Positions 1-8,985 of a DNA stretch of 64,000 bases are shown in pieces. Source of the DNA: Pseudomonadales bacterium (GTDB lineage Bacteria > Pseudomonadota > Gammaproteobacteria > Pseudomonadales > Pseudohongiellaceae); NCBI GenBank assembly GCA_024234395.1, contig JACKOH010000001.1, positions 62,001 through 126,000 on the forward strand. The letters are read 5' to 3'. A program made the position numbers and the translations under genes. The first letter of the stretch is position 1. Each line of letters opens with the position of its first letter. Below the pieces are notes generated by a model. That model was not told the origin of the DNA and searched no databases. It saw only the letters and a program-made list of their open reading frames with translations.

Positions 1-380
1 GCGTGCCCATTCTCGACTCATATTCGACCCGACCGGTCAGTTTCGGGTAGGCCGGGTTGTCTTCGTAAATAATGGGTGCACCCTTGGTCTCCTTGTTATC
101 TATCAACAGGTTGACCGCATACTTCCGGAACCGGGTTGATCCGTCGCTGGCCAATTCCAGCAGATCCGCTGTGGATTGCTGTTCGATGAAGTCATCGACG
201 TTGTCAGCTATGTCCTCCTTGACCTTATGCAGGTAGCTGCAGACTTCCGGCAGAGACTGATATTTCGCCAGCAGGCTTTCAACCAGCACTGCAACAGTCC
301 GGTCAGCAGTCTCGCGTTCCAGTTTGCGAATCTCGGTTCGTTCCTCCCTGGCCAGTTGCGGCATTTTCTGGAGAAGTGAG
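1..380 (-). pseudogene. Lon-like AAA+ protease, middle segment downstream of an insertion (runs off window)
   Basis: Reading the minus strand from 380 to 1 gives an open frame (for example KMPQLAREERTEIRKLE and SLLAKYQSLPEV) that continues the coding sense of the segment at 528-1173. Joining the two across 381-527 with one TTAA copy kept restores a single frame (EDRL-NSLLQKMP). The family is the Lon-related, LonB/YcbZ-type ATP-binding protease group; this part would be the helical insert between the Walker A region and the ATPase/protease core. The gene continues past the left edge, so the catalytic Ser-Lys dyad cannot be seen. No start codon or ribosome site is evident after the insertion, so this half is probably not expressed as a functional protein. 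Confidence 0.7.
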
Positions 381-527
381 TTAACAGCCTGTTGAAAAAC
401 TCTCAGCTGGCACAATACGGCGTTAAAATCTGGCTCAAAATGCTCATTTACGCCATGTAAACTGCGCTTTTTCGCCAGATTTTGCCTTGTCTCGCACTCA
501 TCTGAGAGTTTTTCAACAGGCTGTTAA
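381..527. mobile_element. MITE-like element with 26-bp terminal inverted repeats in a Lon-like gene
   Basis: Positions 381-406 and 502-527 are perfect 26-bp inverted repeats (outer end TTAACAGCCTGTTGAAAAAC). TTAA lies at both outer ends and looks like a target duplication: removing the element plus one TTAA restores the host reading frame. The net insertion is 143 bp, not a multiple of three, and it supplies a stop at 448-450. No transposase is encoded, so this is a non-autonomous derivative mobilised in trans. The terminal sequence resembles ends of DDE insertion sequences I have seen in gammaproteobacteria, but I cannot name the parent family with certainty. Confidence 0.8.
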
Positions 528-1173
528 GCCGGTCCTCGTACTCCCCGATCAGGGTATTGATCCGTTGTTGGTCAGGTTCCGGCAGCTTGGTAAATTCCTT
601 GTGATCAATGGCCTTGCCATTGACGATCGGGGCGAGGACAAAACCCTGGGGGCCACGAATCAGTGCAATATTACTGGCCGCGGCCTGTTCACTCAGTTCA
701 TTGAAGGGTTGGCTGCGCCGTTGCTCATAATATTCCTGAATTCCCTGGAGCTGTTTCTGGTAGTTTTCCGCCTCAAACGCTACCGGCATCGAAGTTCTGG
801 TGTCATCCACCAGCTTCTGCATGTCGAGGCACAGGGAGTGCCCCATACCGGCAGGCAAACGCAAGGCATTGGGTTTCTGAGGGTTCTCGAAGTTGTTGAC
901 ATAACACCAGTCGTCGGGTGTGGGTTGCGATTCAGCCCGCCTGGTGAGGTACTGCAGGATGGTGGATTGCTTGCCGATTCCCGCCGGTCCCAGTGCGAAC
1001 AGGTTAAACCCTGGCCTGCAGACCTCGATAGCAAGTTCAATGGCCGAGATAGCCCTTGCCTGGCCTATTACCACGTCAAGGCTTTCCAGATCCTCTGTCG
1101 TTGCGAAAGGCAGTGTGGCGGGGTCGGTGCCCGTGAAAAGTTGTTCTGGGGTAAGTTCGTATGAGGCTGGCAT
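528..1173 (-). pseudogene. Lon-like AAA+ protease, N-terminal segment, truncated by insertion
   Basis: The start is placed at the ATG at 1171-1173 (MPASYELTPEQLF) rather than the longer upstream frame, because LxPEQL near the N-terminus is typical of Lon-related ATP-binding proteases. A Walker A-like GPAGIGKQS lies at about residues 62-70, preceded by a VIGQARAISAIELA element. In the intact family this protein is a cytoplasmic ATP-dependent protease with AAA+ and C-terminal Ser-Lys protease domains. Here the frame runs into the element at 527 and ends at a stop it supplies (448-450), giving a truncated ATPase fragment of about 240 residues. The in-frame continuation is found at 1-380. Function is presumably lost. 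Confidence 0.8.
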
Positions 1174-1554
1174 GGCGCTGTTTGTTGAACTTTCTTTAAA
1201 GACCTTTTCTAATAATTTTTCTTCAGTGATCAGGGGCCAGGTATTACCAGACCGGAGGTTCGTAAGGTTGGTCGTTTTCGGATCGCGGCGGAAAGCATTG
1301 TTAATCTGCCATCCGGCTGGAACGCCTGTTTCACACGTTCCCCGATTATAGCTCCGGTAACAGCGGCTGCACAAAATGCTCGATTTTTAAGGATCCTTAT
1401 TATGGACCTGTGCAACAAGCCCGGAATTCCTCACTGCCGACACTGGTGTAGTGTGGCATATTGCGCCGGATCCTCATCCAATAAGAACAATACCGGACAG
1501 GTCGTATTACCAAAATGATTCTTTCGTTTTGATTATTCCTATTGGTTTCCCAGG
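1174..1554. other. Intergenic region between Lon-like gene and decayed gene
   Basis: About 380 bp with no supported gene. It would hold the promoter of the minus-strand Lon-like gene. I see no convincing structure, RNA gene or repeat. Confidence 0.4.
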
Positions 1555-2180
1555 ATCTGTCGGCAGGCAGTTTTGCCCAGACGGCGACACTGTACGAAGC
1601 TGACGAACTGTTAAATTTTGCCGAGCGGCCGGACAGCACTACCTTTTCGCCACCTGCCGCTATCAAGTAGGTAAGTCAGCTTGGTGCCAACTGGTTTGTC
1701 TGTACCCTCACAAAAAGTAGTCTTTCGATCAAGTTCGATATCAATGGTACCTGGTCCTTCTTTGCCGGCAGGGTCTAAGTGATCGGCAGCCCATTCGGTG
1801 ACTAGGAACACATCATCGATACCCTCGCCAATCTGGTTGCCTTTATTGAAAGCCAGGCTCCGCAGGACGATGACGATCTGAATTACGCCATGGATCAGTG
1901 CCAGGCAATGCCGACTGGTGAGCCGGTGAATGCCCGGGGTTGCGGCACCTCACAGAACAACCGGGGTGAGCCGCAAAATATCATTGAACAGGGTAGCAGT
2001 GCCTGGCAGCGTCCTCCCAACGTGATCTTCGCCGCAACTTTCTGAAAAACCACCGGCTGTCAGCCGCCTGACATGGAATATCTGCCCCATGTCTGCAACA
2101 CTGCAGTTTTCACCTCTATGACCCGTTGCGCCGCAGCAATCCTGGCTGCGAAACAGGGCTGCGCACGGATCGCTGGCTGA
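1555..2180 (+). pseudogene. Decayed secreted-protein gene with four in-frame stops
   Basis: One plus-strand frame carries protein-like sequence across about 208 codons: an apparent signal-peptide end followed by LSAGSFAQTATLYEADEL, then stops at 1668 (TAG), 1776 (TAA), 1803 (TAG) and 2043 (TGA), ending at a TGA at 2178-2180. All five stops share the phase, and the stretches between them (for example IIDTLANLVAFIES and NYAMDQCQAMPTGEP) look like ordinary protein, which suggests an old gene eroded by nonsense mutations. I do not recognise the family. No intact start or ribosome site is seen. Confidence 0.35.
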
Positions 2181-2196
2181 TTGTCGGAAAACTGCA

Positions 2197-4212
2197 TTGC
2201 AATATCGCTCGGAAATCGATGGGCTGCGGGCTGTCGCCGTCATTCCTGTCATACTCTTTCACGCCGGCTTTGACTCATTCAGCGGTGGCTTCGCTGGTGT
2301 CGATATCTTTTTTGTAATCAGCGGTTACCTGATTACCACTATCATAGTCTCAGATCTCGATCAGGGCCGGTTTACTCTGCGCCGCTTCTACGAGCGTCGT
2401 GTCCGCCGCATACTTCCTGCTCTGTCAGTCGTATTGGGGATTTCTTTTCTGCTCGCCTGGCTGCTGTTGTTGCCGGTTGATATGCGGTCGTTCTCCCGCG
2501 ACCTGCTGGGAGTTGTTCTGTTCGCCTCCAACTTCCTGTTCTGGGCCGACACTGACTATTGGGGCGCCGCTACGGAGCTCAACCCGCTGCTGCATACCTG
2601 GAGCCTGGCTGTGGAAGAGCAGTTCTACCTGGTCTTCCCTCTGCTGCTTATGTGGATCTGGAAATGGCAGCAGGGGAACAATTTCCGCCGTGGACCCGGG
2701 TGGCGGAGGATTTTGCCACTGATCATATTTGGTGTACTTGGTGTGGGCAGTCTGGTGCTTTCTGAATGGAGCACTTCTCGGGCCCCGATGGCAGGTTACT
2801 TTCTGCTGCCAGGGCGAGCCTGGGAACTGCTGCTGGGGGCGATCATTGCACTAAGCGGCAGCCAGACGTCCCGGGCCGGGGCAGTGGACCCGATAAAGCA
2901 GATAGCGATTCCCTTAAGGGAGCTGGCGGGGCTGACCGGACTGGTTATGATCCTGGTATCGATACTGGTGCTGGACGACAGCGTGCCGTTTCCGGGACTG
3001 CGTGCGCTTTTACCCACGCTGGGTGCCGGATTGATTCTGCAGTTTGCCAGCAGTGAAACCCTGACCGGCAGGTTACTTTCCCTGCGGCCACTGGTGGGAT
3101 TTGGTCTGATAAGCTACAGCGCCTATCTCTGGCATCAACCCCTGCTTGCCTTTCTTCGCCATGTATCGATAGGGGCGCCAGACACGCTGATAATCGTCGT
3201 CACGCTTGGTGTCACTTTTCTCCTCGCCAGTCTCACCTGGCTACTGGTGGAGCTGCCATTCCGCAAAGGAAGAGTGCTGACCGGGGTACCACTTTTCCAA
3301 GCCGCCTTGGCCTGTTCCCTGGCGCTGATCGCGGTGGGAATTGCCGGGCAGAAATCCTATGGTTTCATCAACCGGGCGGCAGGGGCTGAGGTGTACCTGG
3401 CCTGGGCCGACAAAACCCGGATCAACTTCGGGTTGCATGAGATTTGTGACGGTCGGGACCTCGATGCCAGCCAATGCCGGACCAGTGCCAGTCCGGAACT
3501 GCTGATCTGGGGTGACTCTTACGCCATGCACCTGGTGCGCGGGATACTGACCGCCAATCCGGCTGCCGCCATGGTGCAGATGACCCGGAGTGCCTGTGCA
3601 CCGTTCCTGAATGTTGCCAGTCTTCAGTCCGGCTCTGCAGCGGCTGAATGTCTTGAGTTCAATCGCCAGGTGGCGATGCGGATTGATTCACTGCCGTCGC
3701 TGAAATATGCAGTTCTGTCGTCGCCATTCAGCAGTTTTTTCGGAGCCAGTCCCCGGCTTGTCAACAATGACGGAGTTTCGGTCAGGGCGACCGGTCAGCT
3801 GGTAGACACCGAGTTCAGAAAGACTCTTGGTTTTTTGTTGGAGCGGGGAATCGTCCCGGTCATCTTTTCACCGCCGCCGGCCAATGGCGGTACCAATATC
3901 GGTCGGTGCCTGGGTCGCGCCGAATACTTTGCCAGGCAGTTGAGTCACTGTAACTTCGCCCTGGATCGGGGCAGCGAGGAACAGAAACAGGTGTTTGCCT
4001 GGCTGAGGGAACTAAACGAGGAATTTCAAGTGGTGTTCCTGGATCAGCTGCTTTGTCCGGAAGGACTTTGCCGGGCTCATGATGGCGAGACCTTCTTCTA
4101 CCGGGACAGCGGTCACCTGTCCGTCGACGGATCCGGAACTCTGGGACACCAGGCTGATTTTTATAATCTGATAGCCGGCACCGGAAACCCTGCGATTGCG
4201 CAGTCTCCCTGA
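2197..4212 (+). CDS. Acyltransferase 3 family (OafA/YrhL-like) with C-terminal SGNH domain
   Basis: 671 aa from a TTG start. The N-terminal 350 residues form the multi-pass acyltransferase-3 domain, with the signature RSEIDGLRAVAV at the start, a histidine in ILFHAGF near residue 22, and VDIFFVISGYLIT. The C-terminal third is an SGNH-hydrolase-like domain: WGDSYAMHL supplies the serine motif and YRDSGHLSVDGS supplies the catalytic histidine region. Such proteins O-acetylate surface polysaccharides such as LPS O-antigen or peptidoglycan: the membrane domain passes acyl groups across the inner membrane and the SGNH domain transfers them in the periplasm. The gene stands alone and converges with the minus-strand gene ending at 4235. 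The acceptor is unknown. Confidence 0.88.
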   Translation: MQYRSEIDGLRAVAVIPVILFHAGFDSFSGGFAGVDIFFVISGYLITTIIVSDLDQGRFTLRRFYERRVRRILPALSVVLGISFLLAWLLLLPVDMRSFSRDLLGVVLFASNFLFWADTDYWGAATELNPLLHTWSLAVEEQFYLVFPLLLMWIWKWQQGNNFRRGPGWRRILPLIIFGVLGVGSLVLSEWSTSRAPMAGYFLLPGRAWELLLGAIIALSGSQTSRAGAVDPIKQIAIPLRELAGLTGLVMILVSILVLDDSVPFPGLRALLPTLGAGLILQFASSETLTGRLLSLRPLVGFGLISYSAYLWHQPLLAFLRHVSIGAPDTLIIVVTLGVTFLLASLTWLLVELPFRKGRVLTGVPLFQAALACSLALIAVGIAGQKSYGFINRAAGAEVYLAWADKTRINFGLHEICDGRDLDASQCRTSASPELLIWGDSYAMHLVRGILTANPAAAMVQMTRSACAPFLNVASLQSGSAAAECLEFNRQVAMRIDSLPSLKYAVLSSPFSSFFGASPRLVNNDGVSVRATGQLVDTEFRKTLGFLLERGIVPVIFSPPPANGGTNIGRCLGRAEYFARQLSHCNFALDRGSEEQKQVFAWLRELNEEFQVVFLDQLLCPEGLCRAHDGETFFYRDSGHLSVDGSGTLGHQADFYNLIAGTGNPAIAQSP

Positions 4213-4234
4213 TGGTTCAATGGCGCTGCGGTAT

Positions 4235-5281
4235 TCAGATGATCGGAGGTTCGTCGCCCGGGGCCCGTTCGCCATCAGGGTTGTACTCTTCCTGAAACGC
4301 CTCGACCGATTCGGCAACTATCCTGGGCTCGGAAAACACTGCGATGTGGTACAGTGCTTCACCCTCATGTACAAGCGGGAGATTGTTGCGGCCAATAACA
4401 ATCCCAGGCACCGGAGCCTGAATCTCTGCTTCCCGTTCGCCGAATGGATCCGCCACCCAACCGATGGTCTGATCTTTCTGGACGTGAGCGCCCAGCGGCA
4501 CGATGGAGCGCATGATGCCGCTTTGTGGCGCGCGCACCCAGCGGCTGGAATTGGCGATCAGCGGTTTGGGAACGGGGCTCTTGTCTTTCCTCGATGGCAG
4601 CATTTCCAGGTGCCGCATGACCCGCGTTATACCCTTGACCCCGGCGCGGATCGCGACTTCGTCGAAACGTAGCGCCTCTCCGGCCTCATAAACCAGTACC
4701 GGAATCTTTTCAGCCACCGCGCGACGTAGTGAGCCTTCAACGATTTCGGAATTCAGAATCAGCGGCGCACCGAAGGCATGAGCCATCTGCTCGGTCAGCG
4801 GTGCATTTTCAATACGGGCGCGAATCTGAGGCAGGTTTTCCCGCCCGATGGCACCGGTGTGCAGGTCGATACCATGACTGCACTGATTGACAATCTGGTT
4901 CAGGAAGGTATCGGCTAAGCGGCCGGCCATGGAGCCCGTGTCCGAGCCCGGGAACGCCCGGTTTAAATCGCGTCGGTCCGGAAGGTAACGGGAACGGGTA
5001 ATAAAACCATAGACATTGACCACTGGCACTGCGACCAGAGCCCCTTTGATTTTGTTGACTGCTTTGGTTCTCAGCAGCCGGCGGATGATTTCCACGCCAT
5101 TGATTTCGTCGCCATGAATGGCGGCACAGACGAACAGGACCGGGCCGGGTTTTTTCCCGTTGATGACATAGACCGGCAGTGAGACCGGTGTATGGGAATA
5201 GAGGGCTGGCAAAGGCAGTTCCAGCGCGCGCCGCTCCCCGGGTGCTATCCGGAAATTCCCCAGCCTGATTTCCTGGGTCAT
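4235..5281 (-). CDS. Succinylglutamate desuccinylase/aspartoacylase-family zinc hydrolase
   Basis: 348 aa, cytoplasmic (no signal peptide). AIHGDEINGVE near residue 55 gives the metal-binding His and Glu of the M14-like AstE/AspA fold; RRDLNRAFPG and GIDLHTGA supply the substrate arginine region and second zinc ligand area. The C-terminal 100 residues are a beta-rich, lipoyl/biotinyl-like segment (PVPGIVIGRNN) common in this subgroup. Its start is 2 bp from the end of the RimK-like gene upstream, so it is the third gene of a RimB-RimK-hydrolase set. In such sets the hydrolase is thought to act as a carboxypeptidase or deacylase on the glutamylated product. The substrate is inferred from context only; it is unlikely to be the AST arginine-catabolic enzyme because no other ast gene is present. 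Confidence 0.85.
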   Translation of the reverse strand: MTQEIRLGNFRIAPGERRALELPLPALYSHTPVSLPVYVINGKKPGPVLFVCAAIHGDEINGVEIIRRLLRTKAVNKIKGALVAVPVVNVYGFITRSRYLPDRRDLNRAFPGSDTGSMAGRLADTFLNQIVNQCSHGIDLHTGAIGRENLPQIRARIENAPLTEQMAHAFGAPLILNSEIVEGSLRRAVAEKIPVLVYEAGEALRFDEVAIRAGVKGITRVMRHLEMLPSRKDKSPVPKPLIANSSRWVRAPQSGIMRSIVPLGAHVQKDQTIGWVADPFGEREAEIQAPVPGIVIGRNNLPLVHEGEALYHIAVFSEPRIVAESVEAFQEEYNPDGERAPGDEPPII

Positions 5282-5283
5282 GG

Positions 5284-6189
5284 TCAGCCTTTTCCCTTGG
5301 TGGCAGTGCGGCCCAGCTTACGATTGCTCTCGATAAATGCGATGATAGCCCCGGCTACATCCTTGCCTGTCGCTTCCTCAATGCCCTGCAGGCCGGGCGA
5401 GGAATTCACCTCCATGACTACCGGGCCATGATTGGAGCGCAGCAGATCGACACCGGCCACGTTCAGGCCCATTATTTTGGCAGCACGTACCGCCGTCGAG
5501 CGCTCTTCCGGGGTGATGCGAATCAGGCTGGCACTACCGCCCCGGTGCAGGTTGGAACGGAATTCACCCGGTTGCGCCTGGCGCTTCATCGAGGCGACAA
5601 CTTTTCCACCGATCACGAAACAGCGAATGTCGGCTCCGCCGGCTTCTTTGATGTACTCCTGTACCAGAATATCTGCCCCTACCCCCATGAAGCCCTCGAT
5701 TACGCTTTCGGCAGCTTTCTGGGTCTCTGCCAGCACCACGCCAATACCCTGGGTGCCCTGCAGTAATTTGATCACCAGCGGTGCACCGCCAACCATCTTG
5801 ATCAGGTCCTTGATGTCGTCAGGTTTGTTGGCAAACCCGGTAACCGGCATGCCGATGCCCTTGCGGGACAGCAGCTGCAGGGAGCGCAGCTTGTCCCGCG
5901 AGCGCGTAATCGCCACCGATTCGTTCAATGGGTAGACACCGCCCATTTCGAATTGACGTAAGACCGACGTGCCATAATAAGTGACCGATGCGCCGATGCG
6001 CGGAATGACGGCATCGAAATCACTCAGCTCTTCACCACGATAGTGAATGGTGGGCTTGTGTGAAGCAATATTCATGTAGCAGCGCAGCACGTCGATCACC
6101 TGAATCCGATGGCCGCGATTTTCCGCCGCCTCCACCAGTCGCCGGGTGGAATACAGGTTCTTGTTTCTGGATAACAGGGCTATTTTCAT
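5284..6189 (-). CDS. rimK: RimK-family ATP-grasp glutamate ligase
   Basis: 301 aa; the start is placed at the ATG at 6187-6189 (MKIALLSRNKNLYST), the usual RimK N-terminus. The N-terminal domain is followed by an ATP-grasp fold with SRKGIGMPVTGF, KLLQGTQGIGV (ATP-binding lysine and loop), LVQEYIKEAGGADIRCFVIG, and VMEVNSSPGL carrying the magnesium ligands Glu and Asn. RimK adds glutamate residues to the C-terminus of ribosomal protein S6 or makes poly-alpha-glutamate. It sits between a RimB-like protease gene upstream (71 bp gap) and an AstE-like hydrolase downstream, the RimB-RimK arrangement known from pseudomonads. The exact acceptor in this strain is inferred. Confidence 0.9.
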   Translation of the reverse strand: MKIALLSRNKNLYSTRRLVEAAENRGHRIQVIDVLRCYMNIASHKPTIHYRGEELSDFDAVIPRIGASVTYYGTSVLRQFEMGGVYPLNESVAITRSRDKLRSLQLLSRKGIGMPVTGFANKPDDIKDLIKMVGGAPLVIKLLQGTQGIGVVLAETQKAAESVIEGFMGVGADILVQEYIKEAGGADIRCFVIGGKVVASMKRQAQPGEFRSNLHRGGSASLIRITPEERSTAVRAAKIMGLNVAGVDLLRSNHGPVVMEVNSSPGLQGIEEATGKDVAGAIIAFIESNRKLGRTATKGKG

Positions 6190-6260
6190 TGTTCCTCGCT
6201 TAGGGAAAGCTCTGGTGTTCTCGAGGTCGTAATTGACGTATTCAGGTTGACTGACCAGGG

Positions 6261-6722
6261 TCAGGTGCCGTAAAGCGTCCTGGCATCGAGTTTGCCACAC
6301 AGGTAGGAAGCACCCGGATCGACCAGAATACGCTCTTCCATGGCCTTGCGTCCCAGCAGCATTCTGAAGCGCATGGTGTCGCGGTTGGTCAGGGTCAGTT
6401 CTATCATCCAGCGCTGCTCGCCGAGGAACGCCTCGGTTTCAATCACAAAGCGTTTTTCCCGATGCCCGCCGGAATCCGATACCCGGCGGATATCGATCAG
6501 AACCGCTTCGCATTGCACGACCAGCTTACTGTTGCCCTGCAGTGGATGCATGCCAAATCTGACCAGGTCTCTGCCGTCTCGCTTGAAGCGTTCCGTCTCG
6601 AAGGCATGCAGTGCTGAAGTGCGGGCGCCGGTATCGATCTTTGCCTTGATGGCTGGCAGTTTCAGGTCGGGCAGGGCAAGCCATTCTCTCCAGCCAACTG
6701 TCTGCATGGTCGGTTTGTCCAT
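6261..6722 (-). CDS. rimB: RimB-like ATP-dependent zinc protease/retropepsin-like protein
   Basis: 153 aa, matching the family (DUF785/Zn_protease). AKIDTGARTSALHA near residue 30 carries the Asp-Thr-Gly of retropepsin-like aspartyl proteases; GRKAMEERILVDPG is the conserved C-terminal block. RimB proteins trim glutamate tails added by RimK in Pseudomonas. First gene of a minus-strand operon with rimK and an AstE-like hydrolase. The ATG at 6720-6722 was chosen because the protein from there has the normal family length. The gene symbol follows family and neighbourhood. Confidence 0.82.
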   Translation of the reverse strand: MDKPTMQTVGWREWLALPDLKLPAIKAKIDTGARTSALHAFETERFKRDGRDLVRFGMHPLQGNSKLVVQCEAVLIDIRRVSDSGGHREKRFVIETEAFLGEQRWMIELTLTNRDTMRFRMLLGRKAMEERILVDPGASYLCGKLDARTLYGT

Positions 6723-6904
6723 TCCGGATTGATTGCTCGAAGCAGCAGGTTGCTATCGGGTCACTTCCCGGCCTGCAGCCCAGGACTTTCATCTGCAGAG
6801 AATTCCGGCAGGGCCAGTCCTCTGCAATTGATCGGCTGTTCAGGGCGTGGGCTTGGGCAGTGAGTCGTCCGGGCCGCGCAGCGCATGGCCTTGTCGTCAA
6901 TCAC

Positions 6905-6923
6905 AACATAAAAGCGTTATGTT
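6905..6923. promoter_or_regulatory. Operator-like inverted repeat in divergent intergenic region
   Basis: AACATAA-AAGCG-TTATGTT is a perfect 7-bp inverted repeat with a 5-bp spacer, lying in the gap (6723-7078) between the divergent rimB operon and the cyclase-family gene. Its spacing and AT content fit a dimeric regulator site, but no cognate regulator is adjacent. I see nothing else in the gap. Confidence 0.3.
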
Positions 6924-7078
6924 AACACGCCAACCCGGGGGTGAATACCGGTGCTTTGACGCCGGAACGGCGCATAATCTGAGCCGCAATCCAGTGTGCC
7001 ATGCTGATGAATCGGCTGGACAGCTGCGGGCCGGCTGACTATCCTAGCAGGTCAATGGGTATTCTGGAGGCAATAACA

Positions 7079-8170
7079 ATGAAAAAAACTAACAGGATGG
7101 AAAGAGCCATGCTGATCAAAAAAATGAATGTTCCAAAAAATCTGAATGCCATTCGAAAATTGACCCTTGGTGCGGCCGCACTGTTTACGCTGGTCTCCGT
7201 CGCGCAGGATTTCCAGGCGCATCCATCGACCCAGGATCCGGATGTCCGGGTAACTCTGGAAACGCTTGCCCGGTGGGAGAACGAGTTATCCAACTGGGGG
7301 CGCTGGGGTAACGACGACCAACGTGGCACCCTGAACCTGATCACGCCGGAAAAAACCCGCCAGGCCGCCGCTCTGGTCAAAGAAGGTATTACCGTCACTC
7401 TGCAGCATTTCGTCACCCTGGACAAGACCATCGATTCCCAGACCTTTGGCCCCACCGAACACCGGATGAGCCGTCTGGACCCGGAAACCGGGCTGCCGAC
7501 ATTTGCACTGGATGAAATCCGCTTTTCCCTGCACGACGGTATGCTGTCGCACCTGGACGCCCTGTGTCATTACCGCACCGAAATCGATGGTGAATATGTA
7601 ATATTCAATGGTTATCCCCAGAACCTGACGGCGACCGGTTGCGAGGACCTGGCCGTGGACCGGATGGGCACGTCCTACGTCACCCGGGGGGTACTGGTGG
7701 ACATGCCGCTGTTGAAAGGCGTTGACTGGCTGGAGCCAAGTACGCCGATTTATGTTTCCGACCTGGAAGCCTGGGAGGAATTTGCCGGAGTCAGGATTGG
7801 CAGTGGTGATGCACTGTTTATTCGCACCGGCCGCTGGACCCAGCGCGATACCGAAGGGCCCTGGCGCTACGGGCAGGGTGGAGCAGGCCTGCACGCGTCC
7901 GTGCTGCCGTGGTTGCGGGAACGGGATGTGGCAATTCTGGTCAGCGACGCGGTCAACGATGTGCAGCCCTCCGGCGTGGACGGAATCAATCGCCCCATTC
8001 ACCAGTTGACGCAGGTGAATATCGGCTTGCCGATAGTGGACAATGGCTACCTCAAGGATGTCGCGGCAACGGCTCGACGTCTGCAACGCTGGGAATTCAT
8101 GACCTCCGTCCAGATCAACCCGGTACCGGGCGGAACCGCCAGCCCGTTTAACGCGAATGCGACATTCTAA
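7079..8170 (+). CDS. Cyclase family protein (kynurenine formamidase-like metal hydrolase)
   Basis: 363 aa from the ATG at 7079, preceded by a good ribosome site (TGGAGG about 8 bp upstream). A basic N-terminus plus hydrophobic stretch (LTLGAAALFTLVSVAQ) suggests export. The cyclase fold (PF04199) is shown by NWGRWGNDDQRGTLNLI, and by SLHDGMLSHLDALCH around residues 152-165, which carries the His/Asp metal-binding ligands. Family members hydrolyse formylkynurenine or related cyclic/amide substrates. Isolated from other tryptophan-degradation genes, so the substrate is unknown. The next gene lies 76 bp downstream on the same strand. Confidence 0.85.
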   Translation: MKKTNRMERAMLIKKMNVPKNLNAIRKLTLGAAALFTLVSVAQDFQAHPSTQDPDVRVTLETLARWENELSNWGRWGNDDQRGTLNLITPEKTRQAAALVKEGITVTLQHFVTLDKTIDSQTFGPTEHRMSRLDPETGLPTFALDEIRFSLHDGMLSHLDALCHYRTEIDGEYVIFNGYPQNLTATGCEDLAVDRMGTSYVTRGVLVDMPLLKGVDWLEPSTPIYVSDLEAWEEFAGVRIGSGDALFIRTGRWTQRDTEGPWRYGQGGAGLHASVLPWLRERDVAILVSDAVNDVQPSGVDGINRPIHQLTQVNIGLPIVDNGYLKDVAATARRLQRWEFMTSVQINPVPGGTASPFNANATF

Positions 8171-8246
8171 TCGGTCACTATTCCAGCCGGTCAGAATTCT
8201 CATCGGACTGAAAAAAAGCTGATCCGATCGGACTGAGGAGCGGGTA

Positions 8247-8855
8247 GTGAAAGGCAAAGGAAAGCTGACCAGCTGGAATGACCAGAAGGGGTATGGATTT
8301 ATTACTCCACTGACCGGTGGCAGCCAGCTGTTCGTCCATGTCAGCGCGTTCGAGAATCGTTCAATACGCCCGGCAGCAGGACTGGTGCTGACCTATACCG
8401 AGTCCACCGATGCCAGGGGGCGTCCCTGTGCAATCGGTGTCAGGTCCAGCAGGGATTACCTGCGCCGTAAGCCGACCGGCAATTCAGGCCAGCTTCCGGT
8501 CGTGGTGGCACTGCTGTATTTTACCGGTGTTGCGGTCGCCTGCCGGCAGGCCGGGCTGCCGTGGTGGACTGCCGGCCTGTCCCCACTGCTCAGCCTGATC
8601 ACCTACCTCGCCTATGCAGCGGATAAGTCCGCTGCCAGGCAGGGGGCCTGGCGGACCCAGGAAAACACCCTGCACCTGCTGGCTCTCGCCGGTGGCTGGC
8701 CGGGGGCGTTGATTGCCCGGCACCGCCTGCGTCACAAATCCAGGAAGCCCTCTTTTCGGCTGATGTTCTGGATCACGGTGGTGGTAAATTGTGGTGCCCT
8801 GGTCTGGTTGTTTTCGTCGCCTGGAGTCCAGCTGTTACAGGCGTTGACGGGATAG
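8247..8855 (+). CDS. Cold-shock domain / DUF1294 membrane fusion protein
   Basis: 202 aa from a GTG start. Residues 1-68 are a cold-shock (CspA-like) OB fold with RNP-like motifs KGYGFITP and LFVHVSAF. Residues about 85-200 are DUF1294: several membrane segments and the signature AADKSAARQGAWRTQENTLH followed by GGWPGALIA. This fusion is a recurrent architecture in gammaproteobacteria; its function is not established, though an RNA-binding domain tethered to the inner membrane is implied. The stop codon overlaps a strong hairpin that probably ends the transcript. Confidence 0.88.
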   Translation: MKGKGKLTSWNDQKGYGFITPLTGGSQLFVHVSAFENRSIRPAAGLVLTYTESTDARGRPCAIGVRSSRDYLRRKPTGNSGQLPVVVALLYFTGVAVACRQAGLPWWTAGLSPLLSLITYLAYAADKSAARQGAWRTQENTLHLLALAGGWPGALIARHRLRHKSRKPSFRLMFWITVVVNCGALVWLFSSPGVQLLQALTG

Positions 8856-8885
8856 ACGGCCAGTCTGCTGACCTTCTATCCCGTC
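8846..8885. terminator. Hairpin between convergent genes
   Basis: GACGGGATAGA (8846-8856) and TCTATCCCGTC (8875-8885) form a perfect 11-bp stem around an 18-nt loop, overlapping the stop codon of the cold-shock fusion gene and followed by a T-rich stretch (GTTTCCTTGTTT). Likely a bidirectional terminator for the two convergent genes. Confidence 0.55.
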
Positions 8886-8985
8886 GTTTCCTTGTTTGCC
8901 AGCCGGCATTCTGACAAACCTATCGCTGAAGACGCCGTGGCTCGGCGGCCGATATCCTGTCTTCCGGTTCCCGTTGCTTCGGCAG

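Noticed and set aside
7286..8257. 323-codon minus-strand frame opposite the cyclase gene
   Set aside because: Composition is His/Arg/Gln-rich and unlike a protein; the plus strand has clear cyclase motifs and a ribosome site.
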